The notes: generated by a model not told the origin, from the letters alone. 24,911 nucleotides of DNA from CAVZLD01 sp964522605 (GCA_964522605.1 CAZFWV010000066.1:1-24911), one strand, 5' to 3'; counted from the first letter of the stretch, positions 14,919 through 24,096 are shown. Made by a program: numbers and translations.

Positions 14919-17900
14919 TTAGCGCAGCGTCCAAAGCTGGATCGTACCGTCTTCCTTTCCGGCTACGATACGTCGACCATCGGAACTCCAGTCAAGCGAA
15001 ACGATCGGTGTCCCGTCGGTGGCAAGCGTGAGAAACTGCTGCCCGGTGGCGACATCCCAAATGACGACTTGGCCCGAGCTGTTATCACCGGATACGAGCT
15101 GGCGTCCATCGGGACTGACGGCAATCCCAAGGACCGCACCGACATGCCCCACAAAGCGTTGCGTCTCCTGGCAGGTCGCAACCTCGACCTCCATCAGCAG
15201 GCCGCCGTGCCCTCCGACATACAGGTGTTTTCCGTCGCTGGAAAATACAAGTCGCTTCACCCAATGTCCTGCTGGCGTCGAAAACTGACGAAGTTGTGTT
15301 GCGTTGTCCGTAGTCTGAATATAGACGAAAAAAAAGAAGTCCGAGAAGGCGACTAAATCGGCCTGATGAGAGAAGTTTGCGGCTGCGGCCCAGCCCGCGG
15401 GGATCTTCTCGACATCCGCATCACCAGACAGGAGATCCACCGAACGTAGTGTTCCCTCCTTGGAGAACGTCATCACCTTCCGTCCGTCGGGCGTTTCGCG
15501 AGAAATTGTGAGTTCTGGCGGACCGAATGGAAACGATTGCAGTCGCTTGCCTGTCGCGACATCGTACGAGCAAATTGCGTCATCCGATGCCAACGTCGCA
15601 ATCAGCTTTTGACCATCGGCCGACCAGGACGCTTCATAGACGGATTCATCAAGCGTGCACACGCGCGTCAATGAAGTGGCACTGACAATGACTGCTGGTT
15701 CGGGCGGAAACGCATGGAAGAGGGAGTGAGCTCCACCGAGAAAGTACATGGGTGTCGACGCGAGGATCTGCTTTCCATCGGGGCTGAAAGTCGCCTTCAC
15801 GGCGCCCTTGAGGGGCTTGATTATCCGCCCATCTTCTTCCTTTCGCCAGTTCCACCGCCAGAATCGGATGCCGCCCGATATGCTGAATAAGGCAACTTGA
15901 TTGCCATCAGGATGAAACGCCGACCAATAAACGATGTCTCTCGTGTCCAGATCGGCGAGTTGCTCACCCGTCCGGACATCCCATACCTGGGCGGTGCATG
16001 GCCAATTGTTCGTCGAGACGAGGCGAGTTCCGTCGCTGCTAAGATCGAGACTTTTCGTTCCGTGGTTGCCGGTAGCACGATTCACAATACCAGTCCGCCT
16101 TTGAGGCCAAGTGTCGACCTTGACGAGTTGCTTGCCATCCCAGCTCCAGACCTTGATCGAGCCCACCACGTCTCCCGTGTAGATTCGTTGACCGTCAGGA
16201 GCAAAAGTTGGGGCAGCATTTCCGCCGTCGGCAGGAAATTTGGCGGCGATCTGCCCCGATGAGCTGCTGACGATCACCGTTGACTTGTCGACCTCCCCGG
16301 TCACAATCCAGCGTCCATCTGGACTGAACGAGACCTTTCGCAACTCACCCTCGGTCAGACGCATGCGGAATTCCACCTGGCCACTGCGAGTGTTTGCCAC
16401 CACGAGTTCGGCATCGCTGCCGGTACTGGCGATCCGCTCACCGTCCGGAGAAAACGCCAAGCCAATCGATCTCGTCTGCTCACCATGCATTTGGACAGTC
16501 AGCGGGGTCTTCTGCGATGCTAAGTCCCAAACCAATAGACTCCCTTGGACGTCCCCCGCGGCGATCCGCTGTTCATCAGGTGACATGGCAGCCTGCGAAA
16601 GCACCGTGTCATGCTCCAACTTTCGGATGACTTTGCGAGTTGTCAGATCCCATATTTTCACGAGGCATTGGTCCGGTGTACCGTAGGGTCCGATGGCAAT
16701 CAGTCGCTTCCCGTCCTGAGTAAAGATGGGCTGTTCAGATCCGGGAAGCGTCAAGGGGAATACCGTTTGCATCTGCTCTGCAAGATATCTCCATTCCCAC
16801 CCTCGCAGTTCCGGCTCGCACATCTCAAGTTCGGCCTCAGCGCGTTCGTATCTTCCCTCCAGCAGGGCCTTATCGACGTTGCCGATGTGCAGCAAATAGT
16901 TTCGGTGGATGAGTTCCGTGGCCCGAGTACTCGCTTCATCACGCGCCGATTTGGCTGCCTTTTCCGCGTGGGTTGCCCGCGCAAGGTGGCCGGAAACGAC
17001 CAGCGTGCTGGCGGCGAGTGAGAGGGTGATCAGCAACAATCCAATGATGATGGACCACGTCAGCGCCGGGTTGCGACGCGTCCACTTGCTGATGATCTCC
17101 GATGTCGTGGGCGGCCTTGCCGTGATCGGTCGATTCTCGAGGTGAGATCGGAGGTCATCCGCCAATTCTTGTGCCGACGCGTACCGATCTTCGACATTCT
17201 TCGACATCGCCTTGTGAATGATCGTCTCGATCTCGGTCGGAATGTCTCGGTCCAGGCGACGTAGCGGAGTTGGCTCTTCGAAGGCGATCTGTTTCAGGAG
17301 CTCCTGTCGATCTTCCGCGCGATAGGCTGGCTGCAGGGCGACAAGTTCGTACAGCGTTGCACCCAGCGAATAAACGTCGACACGATGATCCACAACTCGT
17401 TTTCCCAGCGCCTGTTCGGGAGCCATGTAGCGCAGCGTTCCGATCACGTCGCCGGTCATCGTCACGCCGGCATCCGATTCCATGCGGGCCAGGCCAAAAT
17501 CCGTGATGAACAGTTGAGCCGAACCGTCCAACAACATGTTGGCAGGCTTGACATCACGATGAATTACCCCCTGATCGTGTGCGTGTTGGAGCGCCGATGC
17601 CGCCTGGATTCCCAGTGCCGCCACACTGCGAAGATATTCGCGACGTGATGTGTGAGGAATTGTCGAACTGTACGGTTCGACGCTCGTTTCCTGCAGATGC
17701 GGCTGCTGATCGCCGGCGGGTCCTCTTGCCCGGTCTTCCACATCACTCGCCGGTCCACTGGTTGGGTCCGCTCCACGACCAATCCGTGCAGCTTGACTGA
17801 TCGATGTGGCGTCGAGCTTTTGGCCCTCGTCCCGAACTTGTCGAAGCGATGAGATCACGTCAGACAGACTACGTCCACGAATCAGCTGCATTGCGTAGTA

Positions 17901-18365
17901 ATGCACGCCGCGTTCCTGACCGACCATGTAGACCGGGACGATGTGTGGATGGTTGAGTGCGGCGACAGCCCGGACTTCATTCTCAAAACGATGAATTCTC
18001 ACTTCATCGACGAGCCCCGCGAGCGGCAACACCTTCAAGGCAACTCGCCGCTTCATGGAGATCTGCTCTGCCTCGTAGACAATCCCCATCCCACCGCGGC
18101 CAATCTGCCTCAAGATCTGAAAATCTCCCAGCCGTTTTTCGGTTGACACCGTATCGCGAATGGACAAGCGTTCCGAGCGATGCGCCGCACGCTCCGTCGC
18201 CAGCATTGCCGGAATGACGACTTTTAGCTGATCGGCGATTTCGGGGTAGCGTCGGAGATAGTCCGACATGTCGGGCCATTTCCCCTGATCCACGCACTCA
18301 AAGAACTCTTCGACGACTTGCCCCAACAGGGCTTCTCGGTCTTTGCTGATCTGTGCGTCCGTCAT
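14919..18365 (-). CDS. Membrane Ser/Thr protein kinase (Hanks type) with C-terminal WD40 propeller
   Basis: Predicted 1148-residue kinase. After an 80-residue N-terminal helical region (DREALLGQVVEEFFECVDQG, YPEIADQL), the kinase domain shows glycine loop GRGGMG at 89-94, VALK lysine K111, HRDVKPAN at 269-276 with D271, DFG at 289-291 and APE at 315-317, so it should be active. Between the early C-lobe helices an insertion of about 60 residues (178-240) is rich in Ser, Thr, Asp and Pro. One membrane helix at about 436-458 and a charged helix are followed, from about 530, by some twelve WD40-like repeats (FSPDGERIAS, VSPDGRQLVSG, VVIWDVATGQ, DGTIQLWTLR at the end). The start ATG overlaps the stop of the upstream sigma factor gene by one base (TGATG), which implies translational coupling. 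Confidence 0.97.
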   Translation of the reverse strand: MTDAQISKDREALLGQVVEEFFECVDQGKWPDMSDYLRRYPEIADQLKVVIPAMLATERAAHRSERLSIRDTVSTEKRLGDFQILRQIGRGGMGIVYEAEQISMKRRVALKVLPLAGLVDEVRIHRFENEVRAVAALNHPHIVPVYMVGQERGVHYYAMQLIRGRSLSDVISSLRQVRDEGQKLDATSISQAARIGRGADPTSGPASDVEDRARGPAGDQQPHLQETSVEPYSSTIPHTSRREYLRSVAALGIQAASALQHAHDQGVIHRDVKPANMLLDGSAQLFITDFGLARMESDAGVTMTGDVIGTLRYMAPEQALGKRVVDHRVDVYSLGATLYELVALQPAYRAEDRQELLKQIAFEEPTPLRRLDRDIPTEIETIIHKAMSKNVEDRYASAQELADDLRSHLENRPITARPPTTSEIISKWTRRNPALTWSIIIGLLLITLSLAASTLVVSGHLARATHAEKAAKSARDEASTRATELIHRNYLLHIGNVDKALLEGRYERAEAELEMCEPELRGWEWRYLAEQMQTVFPLTLPGSEQPIFTQDGKRLIAIGPYGTPDQCLVKIWDLTTRKVIRKLEHDTVLSQAAMSPDEQRIAAGDVQGSLLVWDLASQKTPLTVQMHGEQTRSIGLAFSPDGERIASTGSDAELVVANTRSGQVEFRMRLTEGELRKVSFSPDGRWIVTGEVDKSTVIVSSSSGQIAAKFPADGGNAAPTFAPDGQRIYTGDVVGSIKVWSWDGKQLVKVDTWPQRRTGIVNRATGNHGTKSLDLSSDGTRLVSTNNWPCTAQVWDVRTGEQLADLDTRDIVYWSAFHPDGNQVALFSISGGIRFWRWNWRKEEDGRIIKPLKGAVKATFSPDGKQILASTPMYFLGGAHSLFHAFPPEPAVIVSATSLTRVCTLDESVYEASWSADGQKLIATLASDDAICSYDVATGKRLQSFPFGPPELTISRETPDGRKVMTFSKEGTLRSVDLLSGDADVEKIPAGWAAAANFSHQADLVAFSDFFFFVYIQTTDNATQLRQFSTPAGHWVKRLVFSSDGKHLYVGGHGGLLMEVEVATCQETQRFVGHVGAVLGIAVSPDGRQLVSGDNSSGQVVIWDVATGQQFLTLATDGTPIVSLDWSSDGRRIVAGKEDGTIQLWTLR

Positions 18366-19000
18366 CAGGTGTCGCCCCAGGACAGATTTGCTTCCAACTC
18401 CGCCGCCGTTGCCTTTTCCGCAAACCGATACAGAGCGCGACCGTAGCGTTTCCGCACGGTGGCCACCTCAATCCCCAAGGCTTCGGCGATCTCGCTATTC
18501 GTCAGTCCTTCCGCATGACGTAACGTCAGGATTTCGCGATCATTGTCGTTCAAGCTCTCGATGAGTTCGCGGATTGTCTCCGCAAATTCGTTCCGTTGCA
18601 TCACCTTGCTGGCGGTTTCGGAAAGCAGTGTTCGGGCGATCGCCATCGAGGAAAAACTGGAAATGTGCTGCTCCTTGACGATGCTTCGTTTCTCTGCGCC
18701 GATGTGCCGCCGTTGCTGTTCGATGAGCTGATCGAGCACCTTCCGTCTGACCCAAATTCGGAACGACGTCGACCGATGTTTGATGAAGTGGTTGATGTTC
18801 CTGGTGATGACAATTTGTGCCTCTTGAACCACGTCCGACTCGTCCACTCGAGCCTTCAGGGCCGGCTCCATGCGCACCTGGACAATGCGTTTGAGGTACG
18901 GGCGATGGAGCCGGAGCAATCGCTCGAGAGCAGTCGGATCACCGTCGGCAATCCTGTCGAGCAAGGCAATGGTGTCGTCGGAATCGTTCGAGTGCGCCAT
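18365..19000 (-). CDS. ECF-type RNA polymerase sigma factor
   Basis: A 211-residue sigma factor from the ATG at 19000, which is preceded by a GGAGGGAG ribosome site about 10 bases away; a TTG at 19024 is in frame but upstream of that site. Region 2 reads LLRLHRPYLKRIVQVRMEPALKARVDESDVVQEAQIVI, followed by FRIWVRRKVLDQLIEQQRRH. Region 4 reads LNDNDREILTLRHAEGLTNSEIAEALGIEVATVRKRYGRAL, a clear helix-turn-helix. It belongs to a different subgroup from the sigma factor at 9028. The TGATG overlap with the WD40 kinase ties the two products stoichiometrically, so the kinase is likely to control this sigma factor directly or through a shared signal. The divergent gene at 19326 is a candidate target. 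Confidence 0.95.
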   Translation of the reverse strand: MAHSNDSDDTIALLDRIADGDPTALERLLRLHRPYLKRIVQVRMEPALKARVDESDVVQEAQIVITRNINHFIKHRSTSFRIWVRRKVLDQLIEQQRRHIGAEKRSIVKEQHISSFSSMAIARTLLSETASKVMQRNEFAETIRELIESLNDNDREILTLRHAEGLTNSEIAEALGIEVATVRKRYGRALYRFAEKATAAELEANLSWGDT

Positions 19001-19325
19001 GGCAATACGTCTCCCTCCATTCAACCGGCAGTAGAACCGAGAAGTGTGACAAATTCAGCGTCGTTTTCTTCGATTTGTGGAAGGGACCAAATCACACGAG
19101 CAAGATCCGCTCCTCAGGAAGGCGACGTATCTTCTTTCTGTGCTTCTCTTTACGTGCTGCCCGCCACGGAAAACATGGGCCAAATCCGTGAAAAAATCTG
19201 AGAGACGTGTCGCGCTTTTGCCAGACAGTACCGGCTATCTAACCGCCGGACGCGCTCGCCGACGAGACATCGTCTGGCCCCCGTCAATCCCTCCGGTCTG
19301 GATGTCTTTGAAAGGCAGGTTTGTC
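19001..19325. promoter_or_regulatory. Divergent intergenic region with candidate leader structure
   Basis: About 325 bases separate the sigma factor (-) from the SMP-30-like gene (+) and must hold both promoters, though no promoter motif can be fixed by eye. Near the plus-strand gene, GCCAGAC (19220-19226) pairs with GTCTGGC (19272-19278) and encloses CCGGC (19231-19235)/GCCGG (19245-19249). A second hairpin, GACGA (19261-19265)/TCGTC (19270-19274), shares bases with the outer arm, so the two pairings exclude each other. The frame upstream of 19326 is open back to 19077 but does not look coding. Confidence 0.35.
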
Positions 19326-20477
19326 ATGAGAGCAAAATCACGAAAACTGAGCATTGAACACCTCGATTGTCGAGTCTTACTGGCCGCGGACGTTGCGACG
19401 CTGCCGGATGTGGCGTCTGTTGATGACCACGGGCGAGACGAAATTCAAGTGTGTTTTGATCATGAAGCGCAACAGATCCTACACGGACAATTCGAGGATG
19501 CGGCAGAAAGCGATGTCTGGCCCGATCAGATTTCGTTGCCTACGGGTTTCGAACCCGAGGGAATTGAGCTAGGGAGAGGTCATGAGTTTTTCGCCGGCGC
19601 ATTTTCCTTTTCCAGTTTCCTGGGGCCTCGCGCTGGACAAAATCATCCCACCTCTCTCTACGCGGGGGCGATCTACAAAGGAGATCTGCAGACCGGCCAA
19701 GGGGCCATCCTGGTTCAGCCCACGGGAAGGCCGATCGCGGGTTTGTCCTATGATGTCCGCACTGACAACATCTATGCCGCCGTCGGTGATTCGTCGGTGA
19801 TTGGGGCGCCTCGTTCGAATGTGGGAGTTGTGGTCTACAACGGGACTACCGGTGCAAAAGTCGCCGAAATCATCTTCGGCGATGGAGTTGGCCTCAATGA
19901 CATTCTGGTCACGAAGTCGGCCGTATTTGGCACCGATTCAACTCGACCCGTCATCTATAAAATCCCCTTGAATGGCGGCGGAAGACTGCCTTCAGAACCC
20001 ACCTTTGAAGAGATCGAACTGACCGGGCCGCAGGTCGGCGCTCGCAACAACGGACTCGTGGGCTCATTTGACGGCAACGACCTTGTGGTGATCAATGATG
20101 GTTCGGGCCTTCTTCACCGCATCGACACGAGAACTGGGGCTGCAACGATAATCAGCGTCGACGGAGAACAAACGACATTCGCGACTGGCGATGGACTTTA
20201 TTTGAGTGGGCGAACGCTTTATATCATGCAGAATCAAGTGACGACGCCGGGAGCACGTGGCAAGATCGCCGTCGTTCAGCTATCAGGCGACCTCTCCCAG
20301 GGGACATTTGTGAAGGACATCAAGAACGACGATCTATTCCGGAGACCTACCACGATTATAGGATTTGGCGACTCGATCTATGCTATCAACTCGAACGTGC
20401 TATTCGACGGATCCAGCGAGGACGTAATTTTTAATCCTGGTGAAGTCACGAACAACATTGTGAAAGTGCCTAAGTAA
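19326..20477 (+). CDS. Exported SMP-30/gluconolactonase-like propeller with LEPR-like N-terminus
   Basis: A 383-residue protein from the ATG at 19326, chosen because LSIEHLDCRVLLAAD follows directly (residues 8-22), matching the planctomycete extracellular LEPR-XLL-type N-terminus (consensus LExRxLLSAD). The frame is open for 83 codons further upstream, but that part looks non-coding; GCAGG lies about 7 bases before the ATG. From residue 65 the sequence LPTGFEPEGIELGRGHEFFAG and then GAIYKGDLQTGQG resembles the SMP-30/gluconolactonase/LRE six-bladed propellers (PEGI, SLYAG, GLSYDVRTDNIYAA, GLYLSGRTLYIMQN). The catalytic metal ligands were not verified. The product is probably surface or extracellular. 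A second secreted propeller gene follows 64 bases downstream, perhaps in the same unit. Confidence 0.85.
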   Translation: MRAKSRKLSIEHLDCRVLLAADVATLPDVASVDDHGRDEIQVCFDHEAQQILHGQFEDAAESDVWPDQISLPTGFEPEGIELGRGHEFFAGAFSFSSFLGPRAGQNHPTSLYAGAIYKGDLQTGQGAILVQPTGRPIAGLSYDVRTDNIYAAVGDSSVIGAPRSNVGVVVYNGTTGAKVAEIIFGDGVGLNDILVTKSAVFGTDSTRPVIYKIPLNGGGRLPSEPTFEEIELTGPQVGARNNGLVGSFDGNDLVVINDGSGLLHRIDTRTGAATIISVDGEQTTFATGDGLYLSGRTLYIMQNQVTTPGARGKIAVVQLSGDLSQGTFVKDIKNDDLFRRPTTIIGFGDSIYAINSNVLFDGSSEDVIFNPGEVTNNIVKVPK

Positions 20478-20541
20478 CTGCGTCCCCGTGATCCCACCTC
20501 TGTAATCGTCTGGATTCACAAGACGCAAAGGATCAATACCA

Positions 20542-21936
20542 ATGCCATCAGATCGGAAAGATGTTGAAAAAACACAAAGCAACCATCCGAAGGGAGCCCA
20601 CCGCGGAAGGAACTGGTGGATGATCCCCGTCGTGGCCATGTTCACATTACCCGCACCAGTCTGGTCGCAGTTCAAGAAGCCCGTATTGACTGAGATCGCT
20701 TCAGGCGGGTCTGTCGATTGGGGAGCGAACTTCTCGGGTGACATGCTTGACGTTGTTTGGGTGGCCCATGCGGCCGGTAGCTCCAATTGGGAGATTTGGT
20801 CATCTCGCCGAGCGAGCATTGACGCGCCGTGGCAGGTGCCGCAACCGATCGATGTCGTCAATACGAGCCGAGGCGAAAGCTACCCTCATTTGAGCTACGA
20901 CGGTCTCACGTTAACGTTTGCTTCCTACGGGAGAGAAGGCGGGTATGGCGGCGTCGACTTATGGCAGACTAGCCGAGCGAGTCGTGACGACCCATGGCAG
21001 GAGCCGGTGAACATGGGCCCCACCATCAACACGCGAGGTGACGACGGTGCGGCAACCTTTTCGACTGACGGTTTGGAGATCATTTTCAGTGCCGGCTGCC
21101 AAGGTGGTGGCCTGTGCAATCCTTCGACTTTGCGGAGGAGCACTCGGGAAACTTTGGACGGCGAGTGGACAACCCCCGAACGAATGACGCGTACCCAGCG
21201 AGGAGATCTAGTTGGCTCGGTGCTGCAACACTCGTTGTCGCCTGATGGACTTTCCCTCTATTTCGCTGCACCGGGTAGTTTTGGCAACTTCGATGTCTTC
21301 GTGTCCAAACGCCCCTCATTGGACGCGCCATTTGGCAAGGGAGAAAACCTGGGAGCAACAATCAATTCAAGCCAACGAGAAACGGGCGTGCGGATCGCAC
21401 CCGACGGTTCCCTCTACTACGGTTACAACTGGATCCCTGGACAGCCAGGGCTGAGAATCTGGCGTGCCGAAGCGGAGTCGATCTTGGGCGATTTCAACAA
21501 CAACGGAGTCTTAGATATTGCCGACATCGACGATTTGATGGTTCAAGTCACAGCCGGAGAAGACCCCACGACTTACAATCTCAACAGCGATGCGATGGTG
21601 AACGCGGAAGACATCCGCGTGTGGGTCAAGGACCTCGCGAATACGTGGTTCGGCGACGCCAATCTCGACGGCCAGTTCAACACGGGTGATCTCGTGCTGG
21701 TGCTCGGCGCTGGCAAGTACGAAACGCAAGAGTACGCTGGTTGGTCCGAAGGCAACTGGAACGGCGACGGCGTGTTTGACACGGGTGACTTGGTCATCGC
21801 CCTCCAGGACGGCGGATACGAACAAGGGCCGCGAGCCGAAATCGCTGCCGTACCTGAACCGGCCGCGTTCCTGCTAACGTGGATCGCCGTGCCGCTACTT
21901 CTCGCATTCCGACGCGGCGAATCAGCCCGTTGCTGA
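20542..21936 (+). CDS. PD40-like propeller protein with dockerin-like repeats and PEP-CTERM tail
   Basis: A 464-residue protein; AAGGA 9 bases before the ATG supports this start despite 26 basic, hydrophilic residues before the signal segment (27-42, MIPVVAMFTLPAPVWSQ). Residues 45-310 carry TolB/PD40-type blades (ESYPHLSYDGLTLTFAS, AATFSTDGLEIIFSA, HSLSPDGLSLYFAA, GVRIAPDGSLYYG) with DLW, DVFVSKR and RIWRAE strand ends. Then come four EF-hand-like, dockerin-type segments: G316-DFNNNGVLDIADID, L347-NSDAMVNAEDI, G371-DANLDGQFNTGDL and G404-NWNGDGVFDTGDL. The tail has VPEP at 437-440, a hydrophobic helix at 441-456 and FRRG at 456-459, a PEP-CTERM sorting signal. It should be processed and anchored or released at the cell surface by an exosortase/archaeosortase-type system. 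Confidence 0.93.
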   Translation: MPSDRKDVEKTQSNHPKGAHRGRNWWMIPVVAMFTLPAPVWSQFKKPVLTEIASGGSVDWGANFSGDMLDVVWVAHAAGSSNWEIWSSRRASIDAPWQVPQPIDVVNTSRGESYPHLSYDGLTLTFASYGREGGYGGVDLWQTSRASRDDPWQEPVNMGPTINTRGDDGAATFSTDGLEIIFSAGCQGGGLCNPSTLRRSTRETLDGEWTTPERMTRTQRGDLVGSVLQHSLSPDGLSLYFAAPGSFGNFDVFVSKRPSLDAPFGKGENLGATINSSQRETGVRIAPDGSLYYGYNWIPGQPGLRIWRAEAESILGDFNNNGVLDIADIDDLMVQVTAGEDPTTYNLNSDAMVNAEDIRVWVKDLANTWFGDANLDGQFNTGDLVLVLGAGKYETQEYAGWSEGNWNGDGVFDTGDLVIALQDGGYEQGPRAEIAAVPEPAAFLLTWIAVPLLLAFRRGESARC

Positions 21937-22054
21937 CTCACGCTTTCGGGTGAATTTCGATGTCTGAAGCGAATGGGGCCAGGGTTTCTCACCGTCCCCA
22001 AGTGCATCGTTCGCAGTCTCACACTCGTTCGCATCAAAGAGAATCGGTTCTCGA

Positions 22055-23391
22055 TTACACGATTAAAGTTCCATCTGGCGAGAAGGCCGTGTCAGCCAGC
22101 GTCACGGGTTCGGGAATTGTCTGTCGCTGTTGGCATGTTTGGACATCCCATAGGATCAAGTCGGGTCCATAGCCCATCGTGGCGAGCGTATGGCCATCCG
22201 GCGAGAAATCCATTCCGGTGATCCGGCTGCCGTGATTCAAGCGGGGCGTACTTTGTGTCCTCTGGCAAAGCCATCGCAGGTGGTGCCACTGAAAGCCACG
22301 TAGGTCTTGCTGCTGTGGACGCGGCCGGTGGCGATCCAGCAATTTGATGGCCCGCTCGACATTTCCCGACTCCCAGGCCTGCAAGGCCACATTCATATCG
22401 GCAGCGTACAGCAACTGCCGATTGTTCTCAGCTGTTAGCTCGGCTATTCGTCGCTGCACGGATTCCTCTTCCGCCGTGACGTTCGCTCGTTGGGCTTCCT
22501 TCTCGGCTCGGACCCACTGGAAGGCAATTCCAAAGAAGCCTGTCAACAGTGCAACAATCAGCCCGGTCGCCAACGCGGAGGTAACCCGATTCCGTCGGCA
22601 CCAACGCCACGTGCGTCCTAATAGAGTGACAGGATGGGCGTGGATCGGCTCGCCGGCCAGGAATCGCCCCAGTTCCGCGGACAATTCCATGGCAGTTGCA
22701 TAGCGCCGCTCGGGCTCTTTCTCCAAGCATTTCAAACAAATCGTCTCGAGGTCCAGCGGTACATTACCGTTCAGCTCGCGGGGACTAGGGGCTTCTTCGT
22801 GAATGACCTGATGAATCAGCATCCGCGCATTGCCTCGAAACGGTAATTCACCGGTTAGTAGCTCGAACAGGATTACACCCAAGGAATACAGATCCGAGCC
22901 AGGCCCTGCACGGTGAGCTTGGCCTTGGGCCTGCTCCGGTGACATGTAGGCCGGCGTCCCTAGGACCTGGCCATCGAGCGTCATTGTGATCTCACCCGCC
23001 TCGCGACGGGCTAAACCAAAATCCGTCAGGTGCGGCTGACGGTCGGCGTCAATCATGATGTTCTGCGGTTTCAGGTCACGATGAATTACGCCCATCTGGT
23101 GAGTATGGTGCAAGGCGTCGGCAATTTTCCGGCACAGCTCGGCTGCTTCGCGCACGGTGAGTCGTTGCCCCGTCAGCCAATCTGACAGCGGGACGCCGCG
23201 GATCAGGTCGGTGACGATGTAAACGGTATCGCCCTCACGTCCGACTTCGTGGATGCCGACGATATTCGGGTGCTTCAGTTGCGCGACGGTGCGGGCCTCG
23301 CGCAGAAACTGTTCCACCTCGGCCGCTTCCAAATGTCCTCGGTGGGGGATCTTCACCGCAACAGTACGATCCAGCTCGGTATTACGTGATC
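22055..23391 (-). pseudogene. Ser/Thr kinase-WD40 gene broken at both ends
   Basis: The minus-strand frame follows a TGA at 23392-23394 and begins SRNTELDRTVAVKIPHRG, so the ATP-binding lysine of VAVK is present but the glycine loop is missing. The frame contains HRDLKPQN, DFGLA and SPEQAQ, then one membrane helix (SALATGLIVALLTGFFGIAF), a charged helix, a region related to the linker of WD40 kinases, and only one and a half WD40 repeats (FSPDGHTLATMG, LILWDVQT, FSPDGTLIV) before a TAA. Complete relatives continue with a full WD40 propeller, as in the 1148-residue kinase of this window. The only local start is a GTG at the VKIPHRG codon. No ECF gene precedes it. It is most likely an inactive remnant. 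Confidence 0.85.
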
Positions 23392-23814
23392 ATTGTCGCG
23401 TCCGTCTTTGCCCATTTTGGCACAATGCACACGGTGTTGAGGCTCCTTGTGCTCTTCGCCCTGAGCACTCCACCTTTGCTCGTTATGGCAGTCGCAACCG
23501 TTCCGGATGGTTTCGCGAGTGTCCCGTATGCGTTTGCCTGGTTGCTGGCCTTCATCGGGACCTTTGTGGTTGTCGCCGTGGTCGAAGGATCTCTTGCCGT
23601 CAATCTGCTTCTCGTACTGTTGTTCTGGCTTTCGATCGCCGTGCTGACAGTCATGTATCCCGGCACAGCGCCGGATCGATGGGGGCGGACGATCGAGATG
23701 TTATGGCAGATTGGTTTGATGGCGTGCGCGCACGCCATCATCCAACTCGGACTAATTGCCGTCCGGCGGAGGATGGTCCCGAAAGGAGGCGAAGTGCCGT
23801 GCGATCGGACCTAG
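23386..23814 (+). CDS. Small multi-pass membrane protein, unknown function
   Basis: A 142-residue frame with a GTG at 23386 or an ATG at 23425. Hydrophobic segments lie at about 17-38 (VLRLLVLFALSTPPLLVMAVAT), 47-67 (YAFAWLLAFIGTFVVVAVVEG), 68-90 (SLAVNLLLVLLFWLSIAVLTVMY) and 107-125 (MLWQIGLMACAHAIIQLGLIA), giving four likely membrane helices and a short basic tail. The family is not recognised. The GTG lies exactly at the broken 5' border of the kinase remnant on the other strand, so this gene may itself have lost its original N-terminus, or may start at the ATG. No clear ribosome site is seen for either start. Confidence 0.55.
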   Translation: MIIVASVFAHFGTMHTVLRLLVLFALSTPPLLVMAVATVPDGFASVPYAFAWLLAFIGTFVVVAVVEGSLAVNLLLVLLFWLSIAVLTVMYPGTAPDRWGRTIEMLWQIGLMACAHAIIQLGLIAVRRRMVPKGGEVPCDRT

Positions 23815-24081
23815 GCCTTGCGTCCAAACAATGGACCGATTGTGGCACCCCCAACGCTTTGGGAATGGTGGTGTTGGACTGCCTCGGAGCCGATAAGACG
23901 GGTTGACGGGGATGACGGAACCACGGACGCAGCACATGAAGAATATTCCGCGACGATGAGCGAGAGGCACTGCCGTCCGAGCCATTGCTGCCTGAACCTG
24001 AATCGCGACGACTTGTCGACTCGCAGCTGCGATTCGTCATCGTGCCGTTGCCGTCATTCGGTTCATCAGCGATAATTGACG

Positions 24082-24091
24082 AAGGAGGTGA
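24082..24091 (+). promoter_or_regulatory. Perfect Shine-Dalgarno AAGGAGGTGA
   Basis: This ten-base match to the 16S rRNA tail lies 5 bases before the ATG at 24097 and fixes that start over the upstream in-frame TTG at 24076. Most other genes in the window have weak or no such site, so strong translation of the small protein/HNH pair is likely. Confidence 0.85.
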
Positions 24092-24096
24092 GACAT

